Shown: one piece after another, positions 48,333 to 57,940 of the stretch
Numbering within the stretch: position 1 is the stretch's first letter
How the letters are laid out: each line of letters starts with the position of its first letter
Source of the DNA: Chitinophagaceae bacterium UBA4407
GTDB taxonomy: Bacteria > Bacteroidota > Bacteroidia > Chitinophagales > Chitinophagaceae
NCBI GenBank assembly: GCA_002390845.1
Contig: DGQT01000040.1
Coordinates: 1 to 64,000, forward strand
Direction: 5' to 3'
Length of the DNA stretch: 64,000 nt
The notes under the pieces: model-generated
Databases searched by the model: none
What the model was told of the DNA's origin: nothing
Seen by the model: the letters and a program-made list of their open reading frames with translations, nothing else
Translations under genes and position numbers: made by a program

Positions 48333-49856
48333 TCAAATCCCTATTGGCTTTAGTGGCTGATGCGATGCAAAACTTTCATCTTTACTTTCCAGTAAAGAAT
48401 AACCCATTAAAAATTCATCTGCTTTTCTTGCACATTCACGGCCTTCGCTGATGGCCCAAACAACCAGTGATTGTCCGCGGCGCATATCGCCGCAGGAAAA
48501 TATTTTAGAGATATTTGTCTGATACAATTTTTCATCTGCTTTTACATTGCCCCTTTCGTTCAGTTCAACACCCAATTCTTCAATCAAACCAACATGCTGG
48601 GGGTGTACAAAACCCATTGCAAGCAATGCCAGTTCGCAAGGTATTTCTCTTTCGCTTCCTTCTTTTTCTACAAAACTTGCTGGCCTTCCATCTTCCGTAA
48701 TCTTCCATTCAAGGTCAACGATCTTCAATGCTTTTAAGTTGCCTTCTTCATCGCCAATAAATGCTTTTGTACCAATAGAAAAACCACGATCGCAACCTTC
48801 TTCATGCGATGAAGTTACTTTTAATGTTATAGGGTACGTTGGCCATGGCATAAATGCTGTGCGTTTTGCAGGAGGTTCTGGCAACAATTCAAATTGTGTG
48901 ATCGTTTTTGCATTATGACGGTTAGAAGTTCCCACGCAATCGCTGCCTGTATCACCGCCGCCAATTACCACTACATTTTTTCCGGTGGCTTTTACTTCCG
49001 CATCAAGAATGTTACTTTCAATACCTGCATTAGCCAATGGATCTTTACCCGCCACACGTTTGTTTTGCTGCTTTAAAAAATCCATTGCAAAGTGTACGCC
49101 ATTCAAATCCCTTCCGGGGATATATAAATCTCTTGCAGTGGTAGAACCACCCGCTAAAACAATTACATGATATTCTCTCAACAAATCGTTCACACTAACA
49201 TTTACACCAACGTTGGCATTGCATTTAAACACGATACCTTCATCTTCCATTAACGCAATGCGCCTGTCAATAACCCATTTCTCTAACTTAAAATCAGGAA
49301 TACCGTAACGCAATAAACCACCGGGTGCATCGTCACGTTCAAATACAGTAACCGTATGTCCCGCATAATTTAATTGCGCAGCAGCAGCAAGCCCGGCAGG
49401 TCCAGAGCCAACAACAGCAACCTTTTTACCAGTGCGCACATTTGGTTTACGTGCTTTTACAAAACCTTTATCAAAAGCAATTTCAATAATGTGCTTTTCA
49501 ATTTCTTCAATAGTTATTGCAGGTTGATTAATACCAAGCACACATGCACTCTCACATGGTGCCGGACAAATGCGTCCTGTAAATTCCGGGAAGTTATTGG
49601 TTGAGTTTAAAATATCATAAGCTTCTTTCCAGCTCTTGCGATACACTGCATCATTAAACTCCGGAATTACATTACCCAGCGGACAACCATTATGACAAAA
49701 CGGAATACCACAGTCCATACAGCGTGCAGCCTGATGATTTAATTTTTCATCGCTGTAGCGTTCAATAAATTCTTTATAATCATGCACACGTTCCTCCACC
49801 GGGCGCTTGCCCGGCAACTCTCTTGTAAACTCTAAAAATCCTGTTGGTTTACCCAT
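48333..49856 (-). CDS. gltD: Glutamate synthase (NADPH) small subunit
   Basis: This 507-residue subunit passes electrons from NADPH through FAD and iron-sulfur clusters to the large subunit during glutamate synthesis from glutamine and 2-oxoglutarate. The N-terminal Cys clusters CMDCGIPFCHNGCP (about 42-55) and CPAPCESACVLG (about 96-107) fit two [4Fe-4S] centres. The FAD site VAVVGSGPAGLAAA is near 146 and the NADPH site VVVIGGGDTGSDC near 293. A GDMRRGQSLVVWAISEGR stretch lies near the C-terminus. It lies downstream of gltB on the same strand across a 194-bp gap that holds a palindromic element. Confidence 0.96.
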   Translation of the reverse strand: MGKPTGFLEFTRELPGKRPVEERVHDYKEFIERYSDEKLNHQAARCMDCGIPFCHNGCPLGNVIPEFNDAVYRKSWKEAYDILNSTNNFPEFTGRICPAPCESACVLGINQPAITIEEIEKHIIEIAFDKGFVKARKPNVRTGKKVAVVGSGPAGLAAAAQLNYAGHTVTVFERDDAPGGLLRYGIPDFKLEKWVIDRRIALMEDEGIVFKCNANVGVNVSVNDLLREYHVIVLAGGSTTARDLYIPGRDLNGVHFAMDFLKQQNKRVAGKDPLANAGIESNILDAEVKATGKNVVVIGGGDTGSDCVGTSNRHNAKTITQFELLPEPPAKRTAFMPWPTYPITLKVTSSHEEGCDRGFSIGTKAFIGDEEGNLKALKIVDLEWKITEDGRPASFVEKEGSEREIPCELALLAMGFVHPQHVGLIEELGVELNERGNVKADEKLYQTNISKIFSCGDMRRGQSLVVWAISEGRECARKADEFLMGYSLLESKDESFASHQPLKPIGI

Positions 49857-49939
49857 GTTACGTTATACGTTTTAAGTTATAAGTAGTAAGTTTTTAAAAT
49901 ACATTTTATGAACCCGGCTAAGGTTCTTCTATGATCGTT

Positions 49940-50033
49940 CCTTGCGTCGCACTCTTGTACTGAAGAATTTTCGGTCGACCGTTGACCGTCGACTGTCGAC
50001 CGCTGTTCCGAACGTACAAGTGAGTGACACAAC
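49940..50033. repeat. Composite palindromic element between gltB and gltD
   Basis: The left arm is TTGCGTCGCACTCTTGTAC and the right arm CGTACAAGTGAGTGACACAA, followed by the CAGGCGATGCC flank. The middle is filled by a heptamer array (49971-50005). Confidence 0.85.
49971..50005. repeat. Heptamer tandem repeat inside the gltB-gltD element
   Basis: There are five degenerate 7-bp units: TCGGTCG, ACCGTTG, ACCGTCG, ACTGTCG and ACCGCTG. The consensus ACCGTCG is self-overlapping with GTCGAC palindromes. Confidence 0.85.
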
Positions 50034-50050
50034 AGGCGATGCCCAAAGAA

Positions 50051-53000
50051 CTATTTGCTGGCTACCACAGAAACTTTCTTCTGCTGCAATACTTTTTTAT
50101 AATCTTTCGGAAACACTTTTATAAAGTTCTTCAACTGGTTCTCAAAATCTGCCAGCACAAATTGAGCAACAGTACTTCCCGTGTAATCAAAATGTTTTTG
50201 AACCATTGCGTGCAATGTATCTGCATCTTCCCCATCCAGCGGATCAAGATCAACCATTTCTTTATTGCAAAGCGATGCAAAATTATTTTGCGTATCGTAG
50301 ATGTATGCAATGCCACCGCTCATGCCTGCAGCAAAGTTTCTGCCGGTAGCACCGAGAATAACCGCAACACCGCCGGTCATGTACTCGCAACCATGATCAC
50401 CAACGCCTTCTACAACAACCTTTGCACCGGAGTTACGCACACAGAAACGCTCACCTGCTTTACCGCGAATGAAAGCTTCACCGGCAGTTGCACCATAAAA
50501 GGCAACGTTGCCAATAATGATATTTTCTTCGGGTACAAACGTTGATTGTTTAAAAGGATAGATAACGAGTTTAGCGCCACTCAGCCCCTTGCCAAAATAA
50601 TCATTTGCATCGCCTTCCAGTTCAAGTGTTACACCCTTTGTATTAAATGCACCAAAGCTCTGACCCGCAGTACCATTGAATTTGAAGTGAATGGTATCTT
50701 CGGGCAAACCTTCCCCTTTATAAATTTTTGAGATTTCGTTGCTTAAAATTGTACCCGCAGTTCTGTCGGTATTTTTTATATCAAAAGAAGCTGTTACTTT
50801 TTCTAAAGAATGTAAAGCAGGTTGCGCAGCTTTCAATAATTTCCAATCGAGCAAATCAGCCATTCCATGATCCTGTTCTTCCTGGTTATACAAACCCGTG
50901 TGTTCAGATGCGGGTTCTTTATAAAGAATCGGAGAGAGGTCAAGGTTTTTGTATTTCCAATGTGTTACATCTTCACGGGCTTCAAGACAATCGGCCTGAC
51001 CTACCATTTCATTGATGGTTTTAAAACCAAGTTCTGCCATAATTTCCCTCAATTCCTGTGTAATAAATTTGAAGAAATTAATTACATGTTCCGCATCGCC
51101 GGTAAAACGTTTGCGCAATTCAGGGTCTTGTGTGGCCACGCCAACAGGGCAGGTATTTAAATGGCATTTGCGCATCATAATGCAACCTTCAACAACCAAT
51201 GCTGCAGTTGCAACGCCCCATTCTTCAGCGCCAAGTAATGCAGCAATTGCAACATCACGACCAGTTTTTAATTGTCCATCAGTTTGCACAACAACACGGC
51301 TGCGCAGTTTATTTTTCACCAGTGTTTGGTGTGTTTCAGCAAGGCCAAGTTCCCACGGTAAACCAGCATGTTTAATAGAACTAATTGGTGATGCGCCCGT
51401 TCCACCATCATGCCCTGCTATAAGAATCACATCGGCTTTTGCTTTTGCAACACCAGTAGCAATAGTACCAACGCCAGCTTTAGAAACAAGCTTTACATTA
51501 ATACGGGCAGCGCGGTTTGCATTCTTGAGATCGAATATTAACTGAGCAAGATCTTCAATCGAATAAATATCGTGGTGCGGTGGCGGAGAAATTAAACCAA
51601 CACCCGGAGTTGAATGGCGTGTTCTGCCGATCCAGTCATCAACTTTATAACCCGGTAATTGACCGCCTTCGCCAGGCTTGGCACCCTGCGCCATTTTTAT
51701 TTGAAGTTCATTTGCTTCAGTAAGATAATAACTCGTTACTCCAAAACGTGCAGAAGCCACCTGCTTGATGGCAGAGCGCATGCTATCGCCATTTTGTAAA
51801 GGTGTGTAACGTGCTTCATCTTCACCTCCCTCACCGGTATTGCTTTTACCGCCAAGGCGGTTCATTGCAATAGCAAGTGTTGTATGCGCTTCCCAGGAAA
51901 TTGAGCCAAAGCTCATGGCGCCTGTTGCAAAACGTTTGTATATATTTTCTGCCGGTTCTACTTCGTCAATAGATATAGGCTCCCGGTTACGTTTAAATTT
52001 AAATAAGCTGCGTAATGTGCAGGCTTTTTCGCTTTGCTCATTTACAACCTTAGAATATTTTTTGAATGTAGTATAGTCATTCATTTTTGTCGCATACTGC
52101 AATAAGTGAATGGTTTGGGGATTGAATAAATGAAATTCACCTTTACGTTTCCATTGGTATAAACCACCAACTGGTAAACGTTCAACAGGTATTTCTTTGC
52201 GGCTGAATGCGAAGAAATGTTTTACCAGGTTCTCACGGGCAATTTCATCAAGCCCCATACCTTCTATACGGGATGTTGCACCTGCAAAATATTTATCAAC
52301 CACTTCTTTGTTCAGGCCAATGATCTCCATAATTTGGGCGCCTTGGTAAGACTGCAAAGTAGAGATACCCATTTTAGAAAATACTTTCAGCAGGCCATCA
52401 CTTACAGCTTTTACATAATTCTTTTTCAATTGTTCGGCATCAAGTTCCGTTTCTAATTTTCCTGTGATCTTCATATCACGAATAGAAGAAAGCGCTAAGT
52501 ATGGATTAATAGCTGTTGCCCCAAATGCCAGCAAACAGGCGAAATGATGTACTTCCCAAACGTCTCCCGCTTCTACCACAATACCAACTTGTCCACGCAA
52601 GCCTTTTCTTATAAGATGATGATGCACTGCCGCAGTGGCGAGTAATGAAGGCATTGCCGCATGATCGCTGTCAACAGCACGGTCGCAAAGTATCAATACC
52701 TCAAAACCATCGTTTGCAGCATCTTCGGCATAGCGGCACAAACGTTCAAGACCTTTCTTCAACGATCCCGGCTGACCATCGGCCCTGAAATAAGTCTGCA
52801 ATGTTTTTGCCTGGAATATGCCGGTATCTATACTTCTGATCTGCTCCAGTTCGTGATTATTTAATACAGGTTGCTTTAATGCAACTGAATGGCAGGCAAG
52901 CGGATCTTCCAATAAAATATTGCTGTTATTGCCTACAAAATTTGCCAGCGACATTACCATTTTCTCACGTATGGGATCAATTGGAGGATTGGTTACCTGC

Positions 53001-54577
53001 GCAAAAAGCTGTTTGAAATAAGCACTCAAATGCTGCGGCTGATCGCTGAGAATTGCAAGCGGTACATCGGTGCCCATCGAGCCAATTGGTTCTTTGCCAT
53101 CCAATGCCATTGGGGCAATAATGTTTTCAAGGTCTTCTGTACTATAACCAAAAGCTTTATGGTATTTGAATATCTGTTCTGTTTCAAGATGCGTAAACAT
53201 TACCCTTGGTTCGGGTAATTCTTCCAGCCGAATTTTATATTTGTTCAGCCATTCTCCATAGGGCTTTTGAGAGCAAATGGTTTGTTTTAATTCATCATCA
53301 CTTATAATCCTGCCTTGCTCCATATCAACAACAAACATTTTACCCGGCTGTAGTCTTCCTTTTTCTTTTATCATCGAAGGGTCAACAGGAAGCACGCCGG
53401 TTTCAGAAGCCATGATCACACGATCATCGGTTGTTACACAGTAACGCGAAGGGCGAAGGCCGTTTCTGTCTAATGTTGCACCGATAATTTTTCCGTCCGT
53501 GAAAGAGATTGAAGCTGGCCCATCCCAGGGCTCCATTAAAGATGCATGATATTCATAGAAAGCCTTCTTTACTGAATCCATTTGCTCGTTACCATCCCAT
53601 GCTTCGGGTATCAGCATCATCATTACATGTGGCAAGGAACGACCTGTGAGCGAAAGCAATTCAACCACGTTATCCAAACAGGCAGAATCGCTTTGTCCAC
53701 TTGTAACAACGGGCAATATCATTTCCATTTCTTCCTTACTGAAAAATGGTGATGTAAATCCATGTTCACCGGATTTAAGCCAGTTGAGATTTCCCTGCAA
53801 AGTATTGATTTCGCCATTGTGCGCAATAAAGCGGAAGGGTTGAGCCAATTTCCATGACGGGAAAGTATTGGTAGCAAAACGTGAATGCACTAAACCAAAT
53901 GCAGATACAACCCTTTTGTTTTCAAGATCTGGGAAATATCCTCTTACCTGTGTGCTGGTAAGCTGGCCTTTATAAATTACCGTTTTGTAAGAAAGCGATG
54001 CCAGGTAAAAGCCAATCGTATCTTTCCTTACTGTATTATTTATGGTATGGCTGGCATAATTGCGAAGCACAAATAATTTACGTTCAAAATCTACCGGGTT
54101 ATTGATATGATCCGGGCAAATGATGAACACCTGCTCAATCTCAGGTTCTACTGAAAGTGCCGTTGGGCCTACATTTGAAGGATTAACAGGAACTTTCCTG
54201 TATGCCAGTACTTCAAGCCCCAACTTTTCTGCACAGCGGTTAAATATTTCGCGGCACTCTTCACGCAAACGTATTTCGCGGGGAAAGAAAACCATGCCAA
54301 CACCGTATTTGCCAAAAGCAGGAAGATGAACCCCAAGTTTAATACATTCATCGAAGAAAAATTCGTGAGGCACTTGTATCATAATACCTGCACCATCACC
54401 GGAATTGTTTTCACAGCCACATGCGCCGCGATGCTCCATATTTTCCAATACGGTAAGTGCATCGGAAATATTTTTGTGGCTTTTGTTGCCTTTAATATTT
54501 GCAACGAAACCAATGCCGCAGGCATCATGCTCAAAGGAAGGATCGTACAATCCTGCCGTGTTGTTTTGTTCGTACAT
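50051..54577 (-). CDS. gltB: Glutamate synthase large subunit
   Basis: This 1508-residue subunit carries the glutaminase and synthase sites. The class II amidotransferase domain begins at Cys20 (HDACGIGFVAN), so a 19-residue propeptide is predicted to be removed to expose the nucleophile. The central and FMN-binding synthase domains follow, with SGGEDGGTG-like features represented by NTGEGGEDEARY and GHDGGTGASP. The [3Fe-4S] cysteines are in CIMMRKCHLNTCPVG (about 1123-1137). The C-terminal GXGXG beta-helix domain ends the protein. The length is typical of bacterial GltB. It pairs with gltD downstream, so the complete enzyme is encoded here. Confidence 0.97.
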   Translation of the reverse strand: MYEQNNTAGLYDPSFEHDACGIGFVANIKGNKSHKNISDALTVLENMEHRGACGCENNSGDGAGIMIQVPHEFFFDECIKLGVHLPAFGKYGVGMVFFPREIRLREECREIFNRCAEKLGLEVLAYRKVPVNPSNVGPTALSVEPEIEQVFIICPDHINNPVDFERKLFVLRNYASHTINNTVRKDTIGFYLASLSYKTVIYKGQLTSTQVRGYFPDLENKRVVSAFGLVHSRFATNTFPSWKLAQPFRFIAHNGEINTLQGNLNWLKSGEHGFTSPFFSKEEMEMILPVVTSGQSDSACLDNVVELLSLTGRSLPHVMMMLIPEAWDGNEQMDSVKKAFYEYHASLMEPWDGPASISFTDGKIIGATLDRNGLRPSRYCVTTDDRVIMASETGVLPVDPSMIKEKGRLQPGKMFVVDMEQGRIISDDELKQTICSQKPYGEWLNKYKIRLEELPEPRVMFTHLETEQIFKYHKAFGYSTEDLENIIAPMALDGKEPIGSMGTDVPLAILSDQPQHLSAYFKQLFAQVTNPPIDPIREKMVMSLANFVGNNSNILLEDPLACHSVALKQPVLNNHELEQIRSIDTGIFQAKTLQTYFRADGQPGSLKKGLERLCRYAEDAANDGFEVLILCDRAVDSDHAAMPSLLATAAVHHHLIRKGLRGQVGIVVEAGDVWEVHHFACLLAFGATAINPYLALSSIRDMKITGKLETELDAEQLKKNYVKAVSDGLLKVFSKMGISTLQSYQGAQIMEIIGLNKEVVDKYFAGATSRIEGMGLDEIARENLVKHFFAFSRKEIPVERLPVGGLYQWKRKGEFHLFNPQTIHLLQYATKMNDYTTFKKYSKVVNEQSEKACTLRSLFKFKRNREPISIDEVEPAENIYKRFATGAMSFGSISWEAHTTLAIAMNRLGGKSNTGEGGEDEARYTPLQNGDSMRSAIKQVASARFGVTSYYLTEANELQIKMAQGAKPGEGGQLPGYKVDDWIGRTRHSTPGVGLISPPPHHDIYSIEDLAQLIFDLKNANRAARINVKLVSKAGVGTIATGVAKAKADVILIAGHDGGTGASPISSIKHAGLPWELGLAETHQTLVKNKLRSRVVVQTDGQLKTGRDVAIAALLGAEEWGVATAALVVEGCIMMRKCHLNTCPVGVATQDPELRKRFTGDAEHVINFFKFITQELREIMAELGFKTINEMVGQADCLEAREDVTHWKYKNLDLSPILYKEPASEHTGLYNQEEQDHGMADLLDWKLLKAAQPALHSLEKVTASFDIKNTDRTAGTILSNEISKIYKGEGLPEDTIHFKFNGTAGQSFGAFNTKGVTLELEGDANDYFGKGLSGAKLVIYPFKQSTFVPEENIIIGNVAFYGATAGEAFIRGKAGERFCVRNSGAKVVVEGVGDHGCEYMTGGVAVILGATGRNFAAGMSGGIAYIYDTQNNFASLCNKEMVDLDPLDGEDADTLHAMVQKHFDYTGSTVAQFVLADFENQLKNFIKVFPKDYKKVLQQKKVSVVASK

Positions 54578-54807
54578 ACACAGTTCACTTAATTATTATA
54601 GAAATAATGGCAGGCAATCGGTTAAAATTACGAAAGAATCTGCAAATTTTATTGACGCTTTTCAAATAATAGTCAAAACGCTTGAATATTGTTAACAAAA
54701 GAGGCAGTTACTTGGATAAATTATGGCAAACGGTTGTTAGGATTAAAAATTAATTAATGTTTTGAACTAATTTTTTGTACCAAACTGTAATGCTGTATTG
54801 AACTTTA

Positions 54808-55168
54808 GTTGCGTCGCACTCTTGTACGTTCGGATTATATATTGGGCTTTTACCGAAGTCTCCCAGCAACGGCGGCGTTGCGTTATGTGGCAAAACAACT
54901 CAAAATGGTTTTGTTGATTTTCAATTAGTTAGTACCGAGTTGTATAGAAGCGAAGATTAAAGCGAATAAGTGTTCTGCGAAGTCTCCGGGCCTTGCAGTA
55001 GTATGTATAAAGTCTCTGACTTTATTATTTGCTCCATATTGCATTTCTTAGTAACCAGATTTTTTGCTGTCATTGTTGGTATCCCTGCCAATGGCCCATG
55101 AAATTTTCATCATTCCGCTTCGGTAAAAGCCCAATATATAATCCAACCCCACAAGAGTGCGACGCAAC
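54808..55168. mobile_element. 361-bp MITE-like element with 51-bp terminal inverted repeats
   Basis: The left end (54808-54858) and right end (55118-55168) are inverse copies with only a few mismatches. Each consists of the TTGCGTCGCACTCTTGT arm continued by ATTATATATTGGGCTTTTAC and CGAAG. The 259-bp interior encodes nothing recognisable and contains a perfect small hairpin, ATAAAGTC-TCT-GACTTTAT, at 55007-55025. An outer box TTAGCCCGGCTCAAAAA follows at about 55193. It fills most of the 665-bp gap between gltB and the peptidase gene; the rest (54578-54807) shows nothing. Confidence 0.75.
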
Positions 55169-55242
55169 AGATGCTGAATAGATTATCTTAGCCCGGCTCA
55201 AAAATATTTGCTTTTATTTGTTGTATTATTTAATTGAGATAC

Positions 55243-57594
55243 ATGAAAAAATATTTACTTTTTATTTTATGCTGCACTGCTGTTTATGCAAATGCGCAAA
55301 CACTTACCGTAGAAAAAATTATGCAGGACAGTAAATGGATCGGCACTTCGCCTTCGGGTATTTCGTGGGCATACGATAACAAAACCATTCTCTTTAACTG
55401 GAACCCGGAGAGAGCGCTGAGCGATTCTGCATACAGTTACCAGCTAAACAGTGCCGCACTGTTGAAAATGAATTACAAAGATGCGCAGCTTGCAAAAGCC
55501 ATTGCCGGCGGCACTTACAACCATGCACGTACAAAAATTGTATTCAGTTATAAAGGTGATATTCATTTACTCGATGTTGCTTCAGGGAAGATCTCACGCA
55601 TCACTCAAACGCAGCAAGATAAATACAATTTTTCTTTTATCATAAATGAAGAATGGATTGCTTATCAAACCGGCAACAATCTTTTTGCATGGAATATTGC
55701 AACCGGCTTTACAAAGCAGCTTACTGATTTTGAAAAAGAAAAAACATCCGTAAAAAAAGTGTCGGCGCAGGATCAATGGCTGCAGCAGCAGCAACTCAAC
55801 ACATCGGATGTGTTGAAAAAAAGAAAGGAAAAAAAAGATGCACGTACGGCCTATTTAAAGCTGATGAAAGATGCTGACAGCATCCATATTATTTACACCG
55901 GAGATAAAACAGTGGAGGGCTTGCAGGTGAGCCCGGACGGAAGATATATAAGCTATAATTTATCTGAAGAAGCAGCCGGTGCAAAGGTTGCCAATGTTCC
56001 AAACTATATTACGGAAAGCGGGTACACCACCGATATTTCAACACGTGGCAAAGCCGGTGTGCCGCAGGGGAAATATACATTCTATGTTTTTGACAGGGTG
56101 AAAGACACAGTGATTTTAGTGAAGACAGATTCGCTGCCGGGCATTACCGATAAAACTGATTATACAAAAGATTATCCTGCAAAATTCAGCGATACCGTGC
56201 ACCCCGTTCGTGATGTTTATATCTCTTCCGTTTACTGGAACGAAGAAGGCACCAACGCAGTACTCGATATTCTTTCGCAGGATTTTAAAGACCGCTGGTT
56301 AATGCAGTTAGACGCCGCAACAGGCAAACTAAAACTGCTCGACAGGCAGCGCGATGAAGCATGGATTGCTGGCCCGGGCATTGGCTGGATCGCTGGTGCA
56401 AACTGCGGCTATATCAATGATCATACATTTTATTTTCAGAGCGAAGCAAGCGGCTATTCGCATTTGTATGCGTACGATATTACCACGCAAACAAAGAAAC
56501 AGTTAACGCAGGGCAATTATGAAATTCAGCAGGCAACATTGAGCTATGATAAAAAATATTTTTACATCATCAGCAATGAAGAGCATCCCGGCAAACAAAG
56601 TTTTTACAGGATAAATAATGATGGCAGCAACAAACAAAAGATCACATCCATGACCGGTGGTTATGAAGTAACAATTTCACCTGATGAAAAATATATTGCT
56701 TACCGTTACTCATACCAAAATAAGCCATGGGAATTATACGTACAGGAAAATGCGCCTAATAGAAAACCCATACAGGTAACCAATAAAGCCATAAGCGATG
56801 AATGGAAAGCTTACCCCTGGCGCGACACAAAAATTACCACATTTAATGACCGGGATGGCCTGCCTGTCTATGCCCGCATATACGAACCCACAAAAGGCAA
56901 AAAGAATAATGCCGCTGTAATTTTTGTACACGGCGCAGGCTATTTGCAAAATGTAACTTACTCGTGGAGTTATTATTACCACGAGTTTATGTTCAACAAT
57001 TTATTAGCCGATAAAGGCTACACCGTAATAGATATCGATTACCGTGCAAGCTCAGGTTATGGCCGCAACTGGCGCACCGCCATTTACCGTTATATGGGCG
57101 GTAAAGATCTGGATGACGAAGTTGATGCAGCAAAATTTCTGGTGAAAAATTATGGTATAGACTCTACCCGCATTGGCATGTACGGCGGTAGCTATGGCGG
57201 CTTTATGACGCTGATGGCTTTGTTCACGCAGCCTTCTGTATTCAAGGCTGGCGCTGCATTGCGGCCCGTTACAGATTGGGGGCATTACGATGATGGCTAT
57301 ACCTCGGCCATATTAAATCAGCCGTTCAATGATACACTTGCGTATCAGCGTTCGTCGCCCATAAATTTTGCAGCGGGTTTAAAAAATCATTTACTTATTT
57401 GCCACGGAATGGTTGATGTAAACGTGCATTACCAGGATGCCGTTCGTCTTGCACAGCGCCTTATTGAACTTGGAAAAGACAACTGGGATCTCGCCTCTTA
57501 TCCCATGGAAGACCATGGTTTTGTAGAGCCTTCAAGCTGGACGGATGAGTACAAAAGAATTTTAAAACTCTTCAATGAAAATTTATTGAAGTAG
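55243..57594 (+). CDS. S9 family peptidase (dipeptidyl-peptidase IV-like)
   Basis: This is a 783-residue exported serine peptidase. The start is the ATG at 55243; an in-frame TTG three codons earlier is less likely. A signal peptide (MKKYLLFILCCTAVYANAQ) directs it to the periplasm or outer surface. Residues ~30-510 form the beta-propeller gate domain. The alpha/beta-hydrolase domain follows, with the nucleophile in YGGSYGGFM near 643 and the catalytic Asp likely in HGMVDVNVHY. The His is in MEDHGFVEP near the C-terminus. The family removes dipeptides or oligopeptides from peptide N-termini and supports peptide uptake; the exact specificity cannot be read. The C-terminus is intact. Confidence 0.92.
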   Translation: MKKYLLFILCCTAVYANAQTLTVEKIMQDSKWIGTSPSGISWAYDNKTILFNWNPERALSDSAYSYQLNSAALLKMNYKDAQLAKAIAGGTYNHARTKIVFSYKGDIHLLDVASGKISRITQTQQDKYNFSFIINEEWIAYQTGNNLFAWNIATGFTKQLTDFEKEKTSVKKVSAQDQWLQQQQLNTSDVLKKRKEKKDARTAYLKLMKDADSIHIIYTGDKTVEGLQVSPDGRYISYNLSEEAAGAKVANVPNYITESGYTTDISTRGKAGVPQGKYTFYVFDRVKDTVILVKTDSLPGITDKTDYTKDYPAKFSDTVHPVRDVYISSVYWNEEGTNAVLDILSQDFKDRWLMQLDAATGKLKLLDRQRDEAWIAGPGIGWIAGANCGYINDHTFYFQSEASGYSHLYAYDITTQTKKQLTQGNYEIQQATLSYDKKYFYIISNEEHPGKQSFYRINNDGSNKQKITSMTGGYEVTISPDEKYIAYRYSYQNKPWELYVQENAPNRKPIQVTNKAISDEWKAYPWRDTKITTFNDRDGLPVYARIYEPTKGKKNNAAVIFVHGAGYLQNVTYSWSYYYHEFMFNNLLADKGYTVIDIDYRASSGYGRNWRTAIYRYMGGKDLDDEVDAAKFLVKNYGIDSTRIGMYGGSYGGFMTLMALFTQPSVFKAGAALRPVTDWGHYDDGYTSAILNQPFNDTLAYQRSSPINFAAGLKNHLLICHGMVDVNVHYQDAVRLAQRLIELGKDNWDLASYPMEDHGFVEPSSWTDEYKRILKLFNENLLK

Positions 57595-57647
57595 AATAAG
57601 CAATACAAAAATTTTGAGCCCGGCTAAGGTTTTCCATGGCATCGCCT

Positions 57648-57822
57648 GTTGCGTCGCACACTTGTACGTTCGGAACATGGTTGGGCAAAAAACAATGAAC
57701 CGCTAAGACGCAGAGGCGGAGAGAAATTATGCTCTCTTTGCGTCTCTCTGCCTCTGCGGTTATAATCTACGCTTCGGTAAAAGCTCAATATATAATCCAA
57801 CCGTAAAAGTGCGCGACGCAAC
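57648..57822. repeat. Composite palindromic element with a nested GCGTCTCTCTGCCTCTGCGG repeat
   Basis: Both arms are of the TCGCAC type. The centre includes AACCGCTAAGACGCAGAGGC (from 57698) and its inverse ending CCTCTGCGGTT (57761). It then has GCTTCGGTAAAAGCTCAATA, which matches the inner end of the 361-bp element. Outer boxes TTTTGAGCCCGGCT (57612) and TTTAGCCCGGTTCA (57842) are both present, making this the clearest full-length example. It fills most of the gap 57595-57940. Confidence 0.85.
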
Positions 57823-57918
57823 AGGCGATGCTACAGGGAACTTTAGCCCGGTTCATAATATTTCTTTGTCCGAAAATGCACATCGCTAAACGTGTGCTAA
57901 CGGCTGGGAGCTAAAGAT

Positions 57919-57926
57919 TATCTTTG
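57919..57926 (+). promoter_or_regulatory. Bacteroidota -7 box TATCTTTG for the MBL-rhodanese gene
   Basis: This is an exact TAnnTTTG match ending 14 bp before the ATG at 57941. Confidence 0.6.
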
Positions 57927-57940
57927 TAAAAATTTTGGGT

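Noticed and set aside
50024..50545. 173-codon plus-strand frame opposite the end of gltB
   Set aside because: It is antisense to a conserved coding region, has Cys-rich composition without domain features, and begins in the repeat.
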